Assembly (NCBI GenBank): GCA_025352915.1
Contig: JANXSA010000147.1
Coordinates: forward strand, 1 to 9,523
Reading direction: 5' to 3'
From: Rhodospirillales bacterium
Lineage (GTDB): Bacteria > Pseudomonadota > Alphaproteobacteria > Acetobacterales > Acetobacteraceae
Length of the DNA stretch: 9,523 nucleotides
Made by a program: the position numbers and the translations under genes. Numbering within the stretch: the stretch's first letter is position 1; each line of letters opens with the position of its first letter. Positions 1 through 6,387 of the stretch are shown here, piece by piece. The notes beneath the pieces were generated by a model that was given only the letters and a program-made list of their open reading frames with translations, searched no databases and was not told where the DNA came from.

Positions 1-509
1 ATGGCGGCAACCTCGGCGATCGGGAACACCCGCAGCTTCGGGTTCGGCAGCGTCTCGGCATAATAGGCGCGGGTGCGGCTGTCGGTGGCACGGGCAAAGG
101 CGCTGGGGTCCTCGGGGTCGACGAAGCGCACCTCGATGCCCATGTCCTTGAGCGTATTGGCGAACAGGTTCCAGGTGCCACCGTAAAGGTCAGTCGAGGA
201 GACGATGTTGTCGCCGACTTTTGCCAGGTTCAGCACCGCAAAGGCGCTGGCCGCCTGTCCGGAGCCGAGTGCCAGCGATGCGGCGCCGCCTTCGAGCGCC
301 GTGATGCGCTGTTCCAACGCATCCTGGGTCGGGTTCATCAGCCTTGTGTAGATGTAGCCCAGCTCCTTCAGCGCAAACAGGTTCGAGGCGTGCTCGGTGC
401 TTTTGAACTGATAGGATGTGGTCTGGAAGATCGGCACCGCAACGGCCCCGGTGGCCTCGTCGCGCCGCCAGCCGGCATGCAGGGCCAGCGTTTCGGGATG
501 GTTGGACAT
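1..509 (-). CDS. O-acetylhomoserine sulfhydrylase-type PLP enzyme, N-terminal 169 residues (partial)
   Basis: This is a Cys/Met-metabolism PLP-dependent enzyme cut by the left edge of the window. It probably makes homocysteine from O-acetylhomoserine and sulfide in the cytoplasm. The ATG at 509-507 follows a good Shine-Dalgarno (GAGGAGG, plus positions 515-521). Visible family landmarks are YTR at residues 54-56 (cofactor phosphate contact from the neighbouring subunit), the phosphate-binding GSGQAA near 82-87, Tyr109 in LYGGT (stacks on PLP in the family), and E-x-x-x-N-P at 152-157. The PLP lysine lies beyond the window. The opening residues (ETLALHAGW) and the early IYTRLMNPT favour the MetY-like sulfhydrylases over cystathionine gamma-synthase or gamma-lyase, but the specific reaction cannot be fixed from this half. 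Confidence 0.9.
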   Translation of the reverse strand, partial: MSNHPETLALHAGWRRDEATGAVAVPIFQTTSYQFKSTEHASNLFALKELGYIYTRLMNPTQDALEQRITALEGGAASLALGSGQAASAFAVLNLAKVGDNIVSSTDLYGGTWNLFANTLKDMGIEVRFVDPEDPSAFARATDSRTRAYYAETLPNPKLRVFPIAEVAA

Positions 510-569
510 GGACGCCTCCTCGGTTCGGTGGGGTAGTTCAACCCGTGATTTTTGCTGTAAGCAAGTAGA

Positions 570-598
570 ATGATATCTTCACAGACATTGTTCGTGAA
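570..598 (-). promoter_or_regulatory. Candidate sigma70-type promoter for the PLP-enzyme gene, overlapped by an imperfect dyad
   Basis: Read on the minus strand, TTCACG (598-593) and TATCAT (575-570) are separated by exactly 17 bp, matching 4 of 6 and 5 of 6 consensus positions. Transcription would start near 563, giving a leader of about 54 nt. An imperfect inverted repeat (572-582 with 594-602, two-base bulge) lies over the spacer and both hexamers, as an operator would. No riboswitch I know is recognisable in the leader. Confidence 0.4.
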
Positions 599-663
599 TA
601 TCCCGCGCCGCCTATCCTGCACGCCACGCCGCCCGCGTCCAGGAAATCGTTACGGCTGCCGCC

Positions 664-2784
664 TTGCCCTGGCCGTCCCACACCGCCAAGCTTCGGCGCT
701 GTGCCCCAGGGAGCGCTGACGCCATCGCCATACCGATCCTGCGCCACGACCCCGCAGGCCCCGCTTGGACCCTGGCCTGGGAGGGAATTCGCCTCGGCAT
801 CCGGATGCAGGCCGGCGCGCTGGTGTGCGACGAATTCGGCCCGGACGACACAGCACCGCCGCCGCCGCTCTGGGCCAGCTGGCGCGAGCACGACATGCAG
901 CTCAACGCCCGCCTGCCGGCGCTGGTCGAGATCGGCCCGCGCCCGGTCTGCGTCGCCTGGCGGTTGCATCGCTGGCACATGGACGACGCCCAGGTACTGG
1001 CAATCATCCTGGTGGCAGAGGAGTCGGCGCTGGAATGCGAGGTGAGCTTTGCCGTCGATGCCGCCACCGGCATGGTGCTGCGCTCGACGACATTGCGACA
1101 TTACGGCAGCGCCGGTACCGCGCCAATCGAGATCACCGGGGCACTCAGCGTCTGGCTGACCCTGCGCGGGAAGATGCGCGCCGCCCATACGCTGACCGGC
1201 GCCTGGGGGGCCGAGGCGCAATCGGTGGTGCATCAAGGCGGCCACGCCGCCCTGGTGCTGGACAGCCGGGCGGGCAAGACCGGCTTCGAGTTCCAGCCCT
1301 GGCTGGCGCTGGAAGCGACGCGGGGCGTGTATCTGTGCCAGTTGCTGTGGTCCGGCAACTGGTCGCTGGAAGCGCGTCTGCGTCCCGCTGCCACCACGCT
1401 GTCGGGCGGGCTGAACGATTGGGGGTTCGCCCATACGCTGCGGCCCGGTGCAGAACTCGCGCTGCCGGCGGTGTTGCTGGGCTACCACCCCGGCGGCCTG
1501 GATGCCGCCACCCGACGCCTGCATGACTGGCGCCGCGCCCGCCGTCCGGACCCCGAGCGCGCGGTGCCGGTGCAGTTCAACACCTGGTACGTGCTGGACG
1601 AGGATGTCGAGGAATCCCGGGTGCTCGCCCTGGTGCCGCAAGCCGCGGCCCTGGGTTGCGAGGTCTTCGTGCTCGATGCCGGCTGGTACACCACCCATGC
1701 CTGGTCGCCGCTGAGCAACTGGCATTCGCGGGCCGGCGACTGGGTGGTTGACCCAATGCGCTTTCCGCGCGGGCTGGGCCATGTCGCCGATGCCGTGCGG
1801 CGGGCTGGCATGGGGTTCGGGATATGGTGCGAGCCCGAGGCGGTCGGTTCGTGTTCTCGCTTGCGCCAGGAACACCCCGACTGGCTGCATCACATCGATG
1901 GCCACGCCCCTGGCAGCGATAGCCGTGCCGTGTTGCATCTGGGGGTGCCGGGCGCGTGGCTGCATGCGTTCGACCTGCTGGTCGATCTCGTGCGGACGAC
2001 TGGGGCCGCCTGGTTGAAATGGGACTTCAACGCCGACCTGGCCGCCGGCGGCTGGTCGCCCGAATTGCCGGCGGCGCTAACCGGGCAGGACCCGCTGCTG
2101 GCGCATACGCTGGGGCTCTACCGGTTGCAGGATGCGGTGCGGAAGGTGTTCCCCGAGTTGGTGCTGGAAATGTGTGCCAGCGGTGGCGGGCGGATGGACG
2201 GGGCGATTCTGTCGCATGGCCATACCAACTGGATCAGCGACCAACCGCAGGCGGTGGCCAAGCTGGCGATCCACTTTGGCATGCAACGCGCTCATCCCGC
2301 GGTGAGCTGCAACGACTGGCTGGTGGACTGGCCGGCGCGTTCGTATTCCGGGGTGGATGGGGTCGATCTGCGCGGCGACCTGGCTTTCCGGTTGCGAGTG
2401 GCGATGCTGGGCAGCTTTGGCATTTCGGCGCCGCTGGGGTTGTGGAGCACGGAGCAACAAGCGGTGGTGCGGGCGCATGTGGCGCGGTACCGCGATCGGG
2501 TGCGGGCGCTGGTGCATCTGGGGGACCAGTACCAGTTGACCGATCCGCCGCCGCTGGATGGCGAGGGCGATTGGGCGGCGATGTGGTTCGTGGCCAAGGA
2601 TGGGCGGAGCGGGGTGTTGTTTGCCTTTCGGTTGCAGGGCGGGGCAATGCGGGATTTTCCGCTGCCGGAGTTGGCGGGTGGGGCGCGGCGTTTGGTGGGC
2701 GAGGATGCCGTGTTGACCGAGGGTGGGGTTCGGGTGGTGCTTTCGGAAAAGTTCAGGTCGGCGTTGGTGGAAATATCGGTCTAG
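664..2784 (+). CDS. Alpha-galactosidase, GH36-type
   Basis: Hydrolyses terminal alpha-1,6-galactosyl residues, such as those in melibiose or raffinose-type sugars. No signal peptide is seen, so it is likely cytoplasmic. It is 706 residues, the usual size for bacterial GH36 enzymes: an N-terminal beta-sandwich region (about 1-300), a TIM barrel (about 303-600, opening with FNTWYVLDED and VFVLDAGWY), and a C-terminal beta domain. The catalytic nucleophile is Asp454 in LKWDFNAD. CASGGGRMD (504-512) is the family substrate-binding loop, and Asp526 in WISDQPQA is the probable acid/base. Many relatives have SDxTDA here, so the second Asp is Gln529. The start is uncertain: TTG at 664 is the only usable upstream start before a stop at 595-597, with only a distant AGGA. 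The gene stands alone, with no sugar transporter or regulator beside it, and shares its stop bases with the convergent ABC-F gene. Confidence 0.9.
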   Translation: MPWPSHTAKLRRCAPGSADAIAIPILRHDPAGPAWTLAWEGIRLGIRMQAGALVCDEFGPDDTAPPPPLWASWREHDMQLNARLPALVEIGPRPVCVAWRLHRWHMDDAQVLAIILVAEESALECEVSFAVDAATGMVLRSTTLRHYGSAGTAPIEITGALSVWLTLRGKMRAAHTLTGAWGAEAQSVVHQGGHAALVLDSRAGKTGFEFQPWLALEATRGVYLCQLLWSGNWSLEARLRPAATTLSGGLNDWGFAHTLRPGAELALPAVLLGYHPGGLDAATRRLHDWRRARRPDPERAVPVQFNTWYVLDEDVEESRVLALVPQAAALGCEVFVLDAGWYTTHAWSPLSNWHSRAGDWVVDPMRFPRGLGHVADAVRRAGMGFGIWCEPEAVGSCSRLRQEHPDWLHHIDGHAPGSDSRAVLHLGVPGAWLHAFDLLVDLVRTTGAAWLKWDFNADLAAGGWSPELPAALTGQDPLLAHTLGLYRLQDAVRKVFPELVLEMCASGGGRMDGAILSHGHTNWISDQPQAVAKLAIHFGMQRAHPAVSCNDWLVDWPARSYSGVDGVDLRGDLAFRLRVAMLGSFGISAPLGLWSTEQQAVVRAHVARYRDRVRALVHLGDQYQLTDPPPLDGEGDWAAMWFVAKDGRSGVLFAFRLQGGAMRDFPLPELAGGARRLVGEDAVLTEGGVRVVLSEKFRSALVEISV

Positions 2785-4244
2785 TCCTCGGTCAGGCGGC
2801 TTGCGTGAATGTGCAGGATGCGGGTGGCGATGGCGGCGACGAAGTAGCGGTCGTGGGAGACCAGGACGCAGGTGGCGCCGTGGGTGAGGATTTCGGACTC
2901 CAGGCGTTCCTGGCCCGGGATGTCCATGTGGTTGGTGGGCTCATCCAGGAGATAGAAGTTTGGTTCCGCGAGGCGTAGGGCGAGCAGGCCGAGGCGGGCT
3001 TTCTGGCCGGGGGATAGTTTCGAGATTGGGCGTTTCTGGGTTTCGACGTCGAAGCCGGCGCCGGCGAGGAGGCTCAGGCTGCGCTGGTCGCCGAGGCGGA
3101 AGGTGCCGGCGATGAATCCCAGGGCGGTGTCGGTTGCGGGGAGCTGGGACATCTGCTGGTCGACGTAGCCGGTGATGACGCTGGGGGCGATGGTGAGGCC
3201 GGGGGTGGCGTTGGCGCGGAGCAGGCGGACGAGTTGGGATTTGCCGACGCCGTTGGCGCCGGTGATGACGATGCGGTCGCCCTGGAAAATTTTTAGTTTC
3301 CCGGTGCGGAACAGGGGGATGCCGGTCGGCGTGGTGATTTGGATATCGTCGAGAGTCACGAGCACTTTTGCATGGGTGCCGCTGTTGACCAGGCGGAGGT
3401 CGGCGGTGCGGGTCTTGGCGAGGGGCTTGGCGGATTGGACGATGGCTTCGGCGCGGGCGGTGAGTTGTTTGGACTTTTTCAGCAACAGGTCGCTGCCGCT
3501 GTTGACGCCGATGTTCTTGAGCTTGCCGGCGTTGGTGCGCAGGCGGTCGGCTGCTTTCATTTCGCGAGCGAAGATTTTTTCCGTGCGGGCGTCGTCGTCT
3601 TCGAGGAGGGCACGGGCGGCGGTGTAGGGGTGGGCGTAGATGGTCGAGCCTTCGGGGCGGAGGAAGAGGGTGTGGGTGGTGGTGTTGTCGAGGAAAGCGC
3701 GGTCGTGGCTGGCGATGATCATGCCGGTGCCGGGGGTTTGGTAGCGCAGCCAGTCTTCGAGAACGGCGAGGCGGTCGAGGTCGAGGTGGTTGGAGGGCTC
3801 GTCGAGCAATAGGAGGTCGGGTTCGGTGATCCAGGCGCGGGCGATCAGCGCCATGCGTTGCCAGCCGCCGGACAGGGCGGCGAGTTTTCGATGATGCAGT
3901 TCGGCGGGGGCGGCGAAGGCTTCGAGCAGGAGGTTTATTCTCCACTCGTTGGCGTCGCGCTCGGTGGGGGGGAGGGCGCGGCGGACGGTTTCGGTGAAGG
4001 TCAGGTCGAGCAGGTTGGTGGGTACGTCCTGTTCGACGAAGGCGAGGCGGAGTGCGCGGCGGCGGGTGATTTCGCCGCTGGTCGGTTCGGATTGGCCGGC
4101 GATGCAGCGCAGCAGGGTGGATTTGCCGCCGCCATTGGCGGCGATCAGGCCGATGCGGTGGTCGGGGTGGATGGTCAGGTCGAGGCCGGTGAAGAGGGGG
4201 CGCGGGGAGGCGATGGCCAGGGCGCGCAGGCTGAGGAGGCTCAT
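2781..4244 (-). CDS. ABC-F family ATPase (ribosome-associated translation factor type)
   Basis: A soluble tandem ABC protein with no membrane segments. ABC-F proteins bind the ribosomal E site and relieve stalled or antibiotic-bound ribosomes. Domain 1 has Walker A ending NGGGKST (37-43; the first glycine is Ala35), signature LSGGW (124-128, Trp for Gln), Walker B LLLLDEPSNHLD (144-155, catalytic Glu149) and switch His180. A charged, lysine-rich linker (about 215-285) separates it from domain 2: GANGVGKS (329-336), LSPGQ (410-414), YLLDEPTNHMD (431-441, Glu435) and switch His464. At 487 residues it is shorter than EttA or Uup and similar in size to antibiotic-resistance ABC-Fs, so it could be either a housekeeping or a resistance factor. 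The start codon has only a weak GGGA upstream. A small ORF with overlapping hairpins precedes it, suggesting attenuation control. Confidence 0.93.
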   Translation of the reverse strand: MSLLSLRALAIASPRPLFTGLDLTIHPDHRIGLIAANGGGKSTLLRCIAGQSEPTSGEITRRRALRLAFVEQDVPTNLLDLTFTETVRRALPPTERDANEWRINLLLEAFAAPAELHHRKLAALSGGWQRMALIARAWITEPDLLLLDEPSNHLDLDRLAVLEDWLRYQTPGTGMIIASHDRAFLDNTTTHTLFLRPEGSTIYAHPYTAARALLEDDDARTEKIFAREMKAADRLRTNAGKLKNIGVNSGSDLLLKKSKQLTARAEAIVQSAKPLAKTRTADLRLVNSGTHAKVLVTLDDIQITTPTGIPLFRTGKLKIFQGDRIVITGANGVGKSQLVRLLRANATPGLTIAPSVITGYVDQQMSQLPATDTALGFIAGTFRLGDQRSLSLLAGAGFDVETQKRPISKLSPGQKARLGLLALRLAEPNFYLLDEPTNHMDIPGQERLESEILTHGATCVLVSHDRYFVAAIATRILHIHASRLTED

Positions 4245-4254
4245 GGTTTGGTGT

Positions 4255-4370
4255 CCCGTTCGCTCGCAGGGCGCGGCGATTGCTGCTGAAGGCGCGAAGC
4301 GGGTTTGGCGGGCCAGCCTGGTTTCGGCTGTCCGGCGTTAGGCCCGCCCCGCCGCGAAAGGCGGCGGGGC
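4255..4370 (-). promoter_or_regulatory. Candidate attenuator: competing RNA stems in the ABC-F leader
   Basis: In the minus-strand RNA, 4370-4361 pairs perfectly with 4355-4346 (10 GC-rich base pairs, five-base loop CUUUC). Part of the 3' arm (4348-4346) also belongs to an 8-base segment, 4348-4341, that is exactly complementary to 4314-4307, so the two pairings exclude one another. A third stem, 4303-4300 plus 4298-4294 with 4263-4255 (nine pairs, one bulge), would hide the only Shine-Dalgarno-like bases (GGGA) of the ABC-F gene. No U-tract follows any stem, so control of translation initiation or Rho access fits better than intrinsic termination. In such GC-rich DNA some complementarity arises by chance. 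Confidence 0.35.
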
Positions 4371-4412
4371 CTGGCAGGGGCCACGGGTGCGGGGCTGGTG
4401 GTGTCTGGTCAT
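4338..4412 (-). CDS. Candidate 24-residue leader peptide with Pro-Pro-Pro, upstream of the ABC-F gene
   Basis: The ATG at 4412-4410 is preceded by a near-ideal Shine-Dalgarno (AGGAGGG, four bases from the start), far better than that of the ABC-F gene itself. The peptide starts MTRHHQPR and ends APPPFAAGRA, followed by TAA (4340-4338). Residues 16-18 are three prolines (CCG CCG CCT), a known slow or stalling context for ribosomes. The Ala15-Pro18 codons are the 5' arm of a perfect hairpin, and the 3' arm spans codons 20-23. The stop is 93 nt upstream of the ABC-F start. Resistance ABC-F genes are known to be controlled by leader-peptide attenuation, and some ABC-Fs rescue Pro-Pro stalls, so a regulatory role is attractive. 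This is inference; translation has not been shown. Confidence 0.5.
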   Translation of the reverse strand: MTRHHQPRTRGPCQAPPPFAAGRA

Positions 4413-4440
4413 GCAGCCCTCCTGCGGCTGGGTGTTATCA

Positions 4441-4484
4441 GGGATTGGTAGAGCGAAGGCGGGGGATTGGTAGAGCGAAGGCGG
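4441..4484. repeat. 22-bp perfect tandem duplication
   Basis: Two identical adjacent 22-bp units (4441-4462 and 4463-4484), beginning GGGATTGGTAGAGCGAAG and ending in CGG, followed by a further G-rich stretch. The repeat lies 29 bp upstream of the leader-peptide start, in the region expected to hold the promoter of the leader/ABC-F transcript. It may be a simple replication-slippage duplication or a doubled binding site. Confidence 0.9.
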
Positions 4485-4504
4485 GGGGTTGGGCAAGTGG
4501 GAGT

Positions 4505-4524
4505 TTATTTTGATATCGAAATAA
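4505..4524. promoter_or_regulatory. AT-rich 20-bp palindrome between the hypothetical gene and the ABC-F leader
   Basis: The sequence TTATTTTGATATCGAAATAA is palindromic around GATATC with one mismatched pair (4511/4518). It stands out as an AT island in very GC-rich surroundings, 21 bp beyond the stop of the upstream hypothetical gene and about 90 bp upstream of the leader ORF. An operator or promoter element for the leader/ABC-F transcript is possible. No known regulator site is recognised. Confidence 0.35.
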
Positions 4525-4545
4525 TATGGACACGGGTTGGCGGGG

Positions 4546-5118
4546 TCAGGCGGGGGCGGGTTTTTTGGTGAAGTTCATGAAGGGCAAGGGGCGGGGGCGG
4601 CGCTGCGGGGCGAGGGGGAGCAAGGGGGGGAGCGGGGCGAGTTTGGGGCGCCTGGATTTCAAGCGGGGGGGGGTGGCGGGTTTCGCGCGCGGCGGGAGGT
4701 GGAGGGTGGCAGGCATGGTGATGCCGAGCATGTGGCAGAGGGGGCGGAGGATGCGGCCTGCCTGAGGGGCTTGGGCGAGAAATTTTGGCATGTCGGGGTG
4801 ATTGAGGAGGTGTTCGAGTTGGCTGGCGCGGCCGCGGACGTGGTGGTCGGTGCTGCCGGCGAGCCAGGCGTGGGCGGCGGGGAAATAGGGTTTTGGCGCG
4901 CGTCGGCGGGGTTCGGTGGGGCGGCTGGGGCGCAAGGCGGGCAGGGTGTTGGACTGCCAGCGGGCGAAGAGGGCTTGGAAACGAGTGGCGGCGCGGCCGA
5001 TGCGGGTCCAGGCGAGACGGAATACGGGCGCGCGGGTGCTGTCCCGGTTTACGTACGGGCCGAGGGCGAGGCATATTCCTTTCAGCACGGCGGTGAGTAG
5101 CGTTGCGAGTGTTTCCAT
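4546..5118 (-). CDS. Conserved-looking hypothetical protein, basic and proline-rich
   Basis: A 190-residue protein of unknown function. It resembles, from memory only, small hypothetical proteins common in Acetobacteraceae. Three parts are visible: a short hydrophobic N-terminus (METLATLLTAVLKGICLALG, possibly a weak membrane anchor), an Arg/Trp-rich middle (about residues 30-130, with FRLAWTRIGRAATRFQALFARW and an HAWLAG / PLCHMLG block that looks like folded sequence), and a Pro/Arg/Lys-rich low-complexity tail from about 138. Start choice: the ATG at 5118 has no Shine-Dalgarno but sits 10 nt downstream of TATAAA, suggesting an almost leaderless message. Overlapping reading frames exist on both strands; this one is preferred for its non-repetitive core. 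No function is assigned. Confidence 0.6.
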   Translation of the reverse strand: METLATLLTAVLKGICLALGPYVNRDSTRAPVFRLAWTRIGRAATRFQALFARWQSNTLPALRPSRPTEPRRRAPKPYFPAAHAWLAGSTDHHVRGRASQLEHLLNHPDMPKFLAQAPQAGRILRPLCHMLGITMPATLHLPPRAKPATPPRLKSRRPKLAPLPPLLPLAPQRRPRPLPFMNFTKKPAPA

Positions 5119-5128
5119 AGTTAGTTAT

Positions 5129-5155
5129 TTTATATTAGCGCACCGGTCGCGGCAA
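5129..5155 (-). promoter_or_regulatory. Possible promoter for the hypothetical gene, implying a near-leaderless transcript
   Basis: On the minus strand TATAAA (5134-5129) lies just upstream of the ATG at 5118, and TTGCCG (5155-5150) lies 15 bp further up, a shorter spacer than ideal. Transcription would start about 3-4 nt before the ATG, consistent with the lack of any Shine-Dalgarno. Confidence 0.3.
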
Positions 5156-5530
5156 GGGTTTTTTTTGGGGCGATGTGATTTTTTCGCGGCGGCCTCGCTG
5201 GGGTTTGCGGCGTTTGCGCCATCGGCGGGGCATTGGGACAGGCGGCGATCGGCTGGCATCTTGTTGCACTGCCCTTTGAATGTTGATACTTTAACGGCCT
5301 GTTGGTGGGTTTTTGATTTTTGCGGTTCCGCATGCGTTCTGCAGGCCTGCCTGGTGGTTCGGCTTGCATCTGACCGGGCATTTGCCTTGGGTTTTTGATC
5401 AATTCGGCTGGTGTGGTGATTTGAATGTTGCGCATAGCTCATCGTCTGAATTTGTGGATTTCGTCGCATGCCGGGCTCGGCTACTGCGCGCAGGTTGGGC
5501 GAATGACGTCGGTGGGCGGGGCGTGAGCCG
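5156..5530. other. Intergenic region between divergent genes, no gene recognised
   Basis: About 375 bp separating the leftward hypothetical gene from the rightward LuxR-type gene. Several T-rich runs (5159-5166, 5179-5184, 5310-5321) punctuate it. Open frames here (for example 5125-5655 minus, 5313-5552 plus) have no ribosome-binding site and low-complexity or implausible products. It presumably carries the promoter of the LuxR-type gene, but I see no convincing -35/-10 pair. Confidence 0.5.
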
Positions 5531-6304
5531 ATGGGGAGCATCAAGCCGATAACCGTGCACGAGGCATCCGGGACGCCGGTTGACACCGAGGCGAGCGGGT
5601 TTGAACTGCGGGCGCACGGCCTGGCGGATCGGTTCCAAACGCGCGCGGTGGCCAATGGTCCGCCATCTTCTGCCTTTGCCGCGCGAACCGTGCCGCGGGT
5701 ATGTCCGGTTCTGTTGGTGGGCGCGCCTCCGGTCTTCCTGGCCGGGCTGCGGGCCCTGTTGGCGCAGCAATCCGGGTTTCACGTGGTCGGTGCGGAGGCT
5801 GGCGGGGCTTCGCGGCTTCAGTCCGTGGGGCTGGCGTATGGCATGGTGGTGTTTGCCGCGGCTGCGTGGACCGACGCTTGTGCACAAGCGCTGGACATGC
5901 TGCGCGCCAAGCATCCGCACGTGCGCGTGGTCCTGTTGGTCGCGGATGCCGACCCGGGGCGGATGCAGCAGTTCCTTGCCGGTGGCGGTTTTGCGGCGAT
6001 GCCGATGGCGGCCGAGGTCGAGACGGTCTTGGCGACGATCCGGGGCGCGCATCCGGCGGTGACGCAGGCGATGGCAGCGGATGCGCGTGTGCCCGTGCAC
6101 CGGTCCGAGCTGAGCGCGCGGGAGCGTTTGGTGTTGCGCAGCAAGGTCAGCGGGCACTCCAACAAGGCGATCGCGGTCGCGTTGGACATAAGTGTCAAGA
6201 CAGTCGAGACCTACTATACACGTGGCATGGAGAAGCTTGACCTGCACAGCCGGGCCGAGGCACTCCAGTACGGGGTGATGCAAGGCTGGCTCACGGAATC
6301 ATGA
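5531..6304 (+). CDS. LuxR/NarL-type transcriptional regulator with degenerate receiver domain
   Basis: A 257-residue DNA-binding regulator. A low-complexity N-terminal extension (1-56) precedes a receiver-like domain (about 58-172: PVLLVGAPPVFLAGLRALLA, then VVFAAAAWTD, VRVVLLVADAD), then a LuxR-type helix-turn-helix (about 194-254: LSARERLVLRSKVSG, NKAIAVALDISVKTVETYY). In the receiver-like part the N-terminal acidic pair is replaced by Gly-Ala (64-65), the strand that should end in the phospho-Asp reads VVFAAAA, and the conserved Lys is absent (GGGFAAMPM), so phosphorylation control is unlikely. The start may be internal: upstream of 5531 there is only a GGGG-rich stretch, and the folded part begins near residue 57. 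It lies 142 bp upstream of a PEP-CTERM gene on the same strand, which is a possible target. No partner histidine kinase is in the window. Confidence 0.85.
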   Translation: MGSIKPITVHEASGTPVDTEASGFELRAHGLADRFQTRAVANGPPSSAFAARTVPRVCPVLLVGAPPVFLAGLRALLAQQSGFHVVGAEAGGASRLQSVGLAYGMVVFAAAAWTDACAQALDMLRAKHPHVRVVLLVADADPGRMQQFLAGGGFAAMPMAAEVETVLATIRGAHPAVTQAMAADARVPVHRSELSARERLVLRSKVSGHSNKAIAVALDISVKTVETYYTRGMEKLDLHSRAEALQYGVMQGWLTES

Positions 6305-6387
6305 GGTAGCTCCGCGTATTGTGAATTGTTGTTGGGAATTGTAAGGAATCATCCCGACAAGCTTTCAAAACTGTTTCAGCCTATATC

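Noticed and set aside
510..570. SAM-II-like riboswitch before the sulfhydrylase-type gene
   Set aside because: Such riboswitches are common before these genes in Alphaproteobacteria, and a GCAAAAAUC stretch caught my eye, but the conserved pseudoknot core cannot be drawn here.
538..1965. 475-codon open frame on the minus strand opposite the alpha-galactosidase
   Set aside because: It is antisense to a clear GH36 gene with catalytic motifs, its product is Arg/Gln/Pro/His-rich low-complexity sequence, and it arises from high third-position GC.
1956..2978. 340-codon plus-strand frame over the end of the alpha-galactosidase
   Set aside because: It is Gly/Ala/Arg-rich sequence out of frame with two well-supported genes, with no domain signature.
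2941..3945. 334-codon minus-strand frame inside the ABC-F gene
   Set aside because: Arg/Pro-rich shadow of the ABC-F frame, which carries both complete ATPase motif sets.
4346..4370. 10-bp GC hairpin read as an intrinsic terminator
   Set aside because: No T-tract follows it on either strand; it fits better as part of the leader structure.
4537..5100. 187-codon plus-strand frame over the hypothetical gene
   Set aside because: Gly/Ala/Glu-rich antisense sequence without a ribosome-binding site; the minus-strand frame has a more natural composition.
5399..6283. 294-codon minus-strand frame opposite the LuxR-type gene
   Set aside because: Arg/His/Pro-rich antisense shadow of a gene with a clear LuxR helix-turn-helix.
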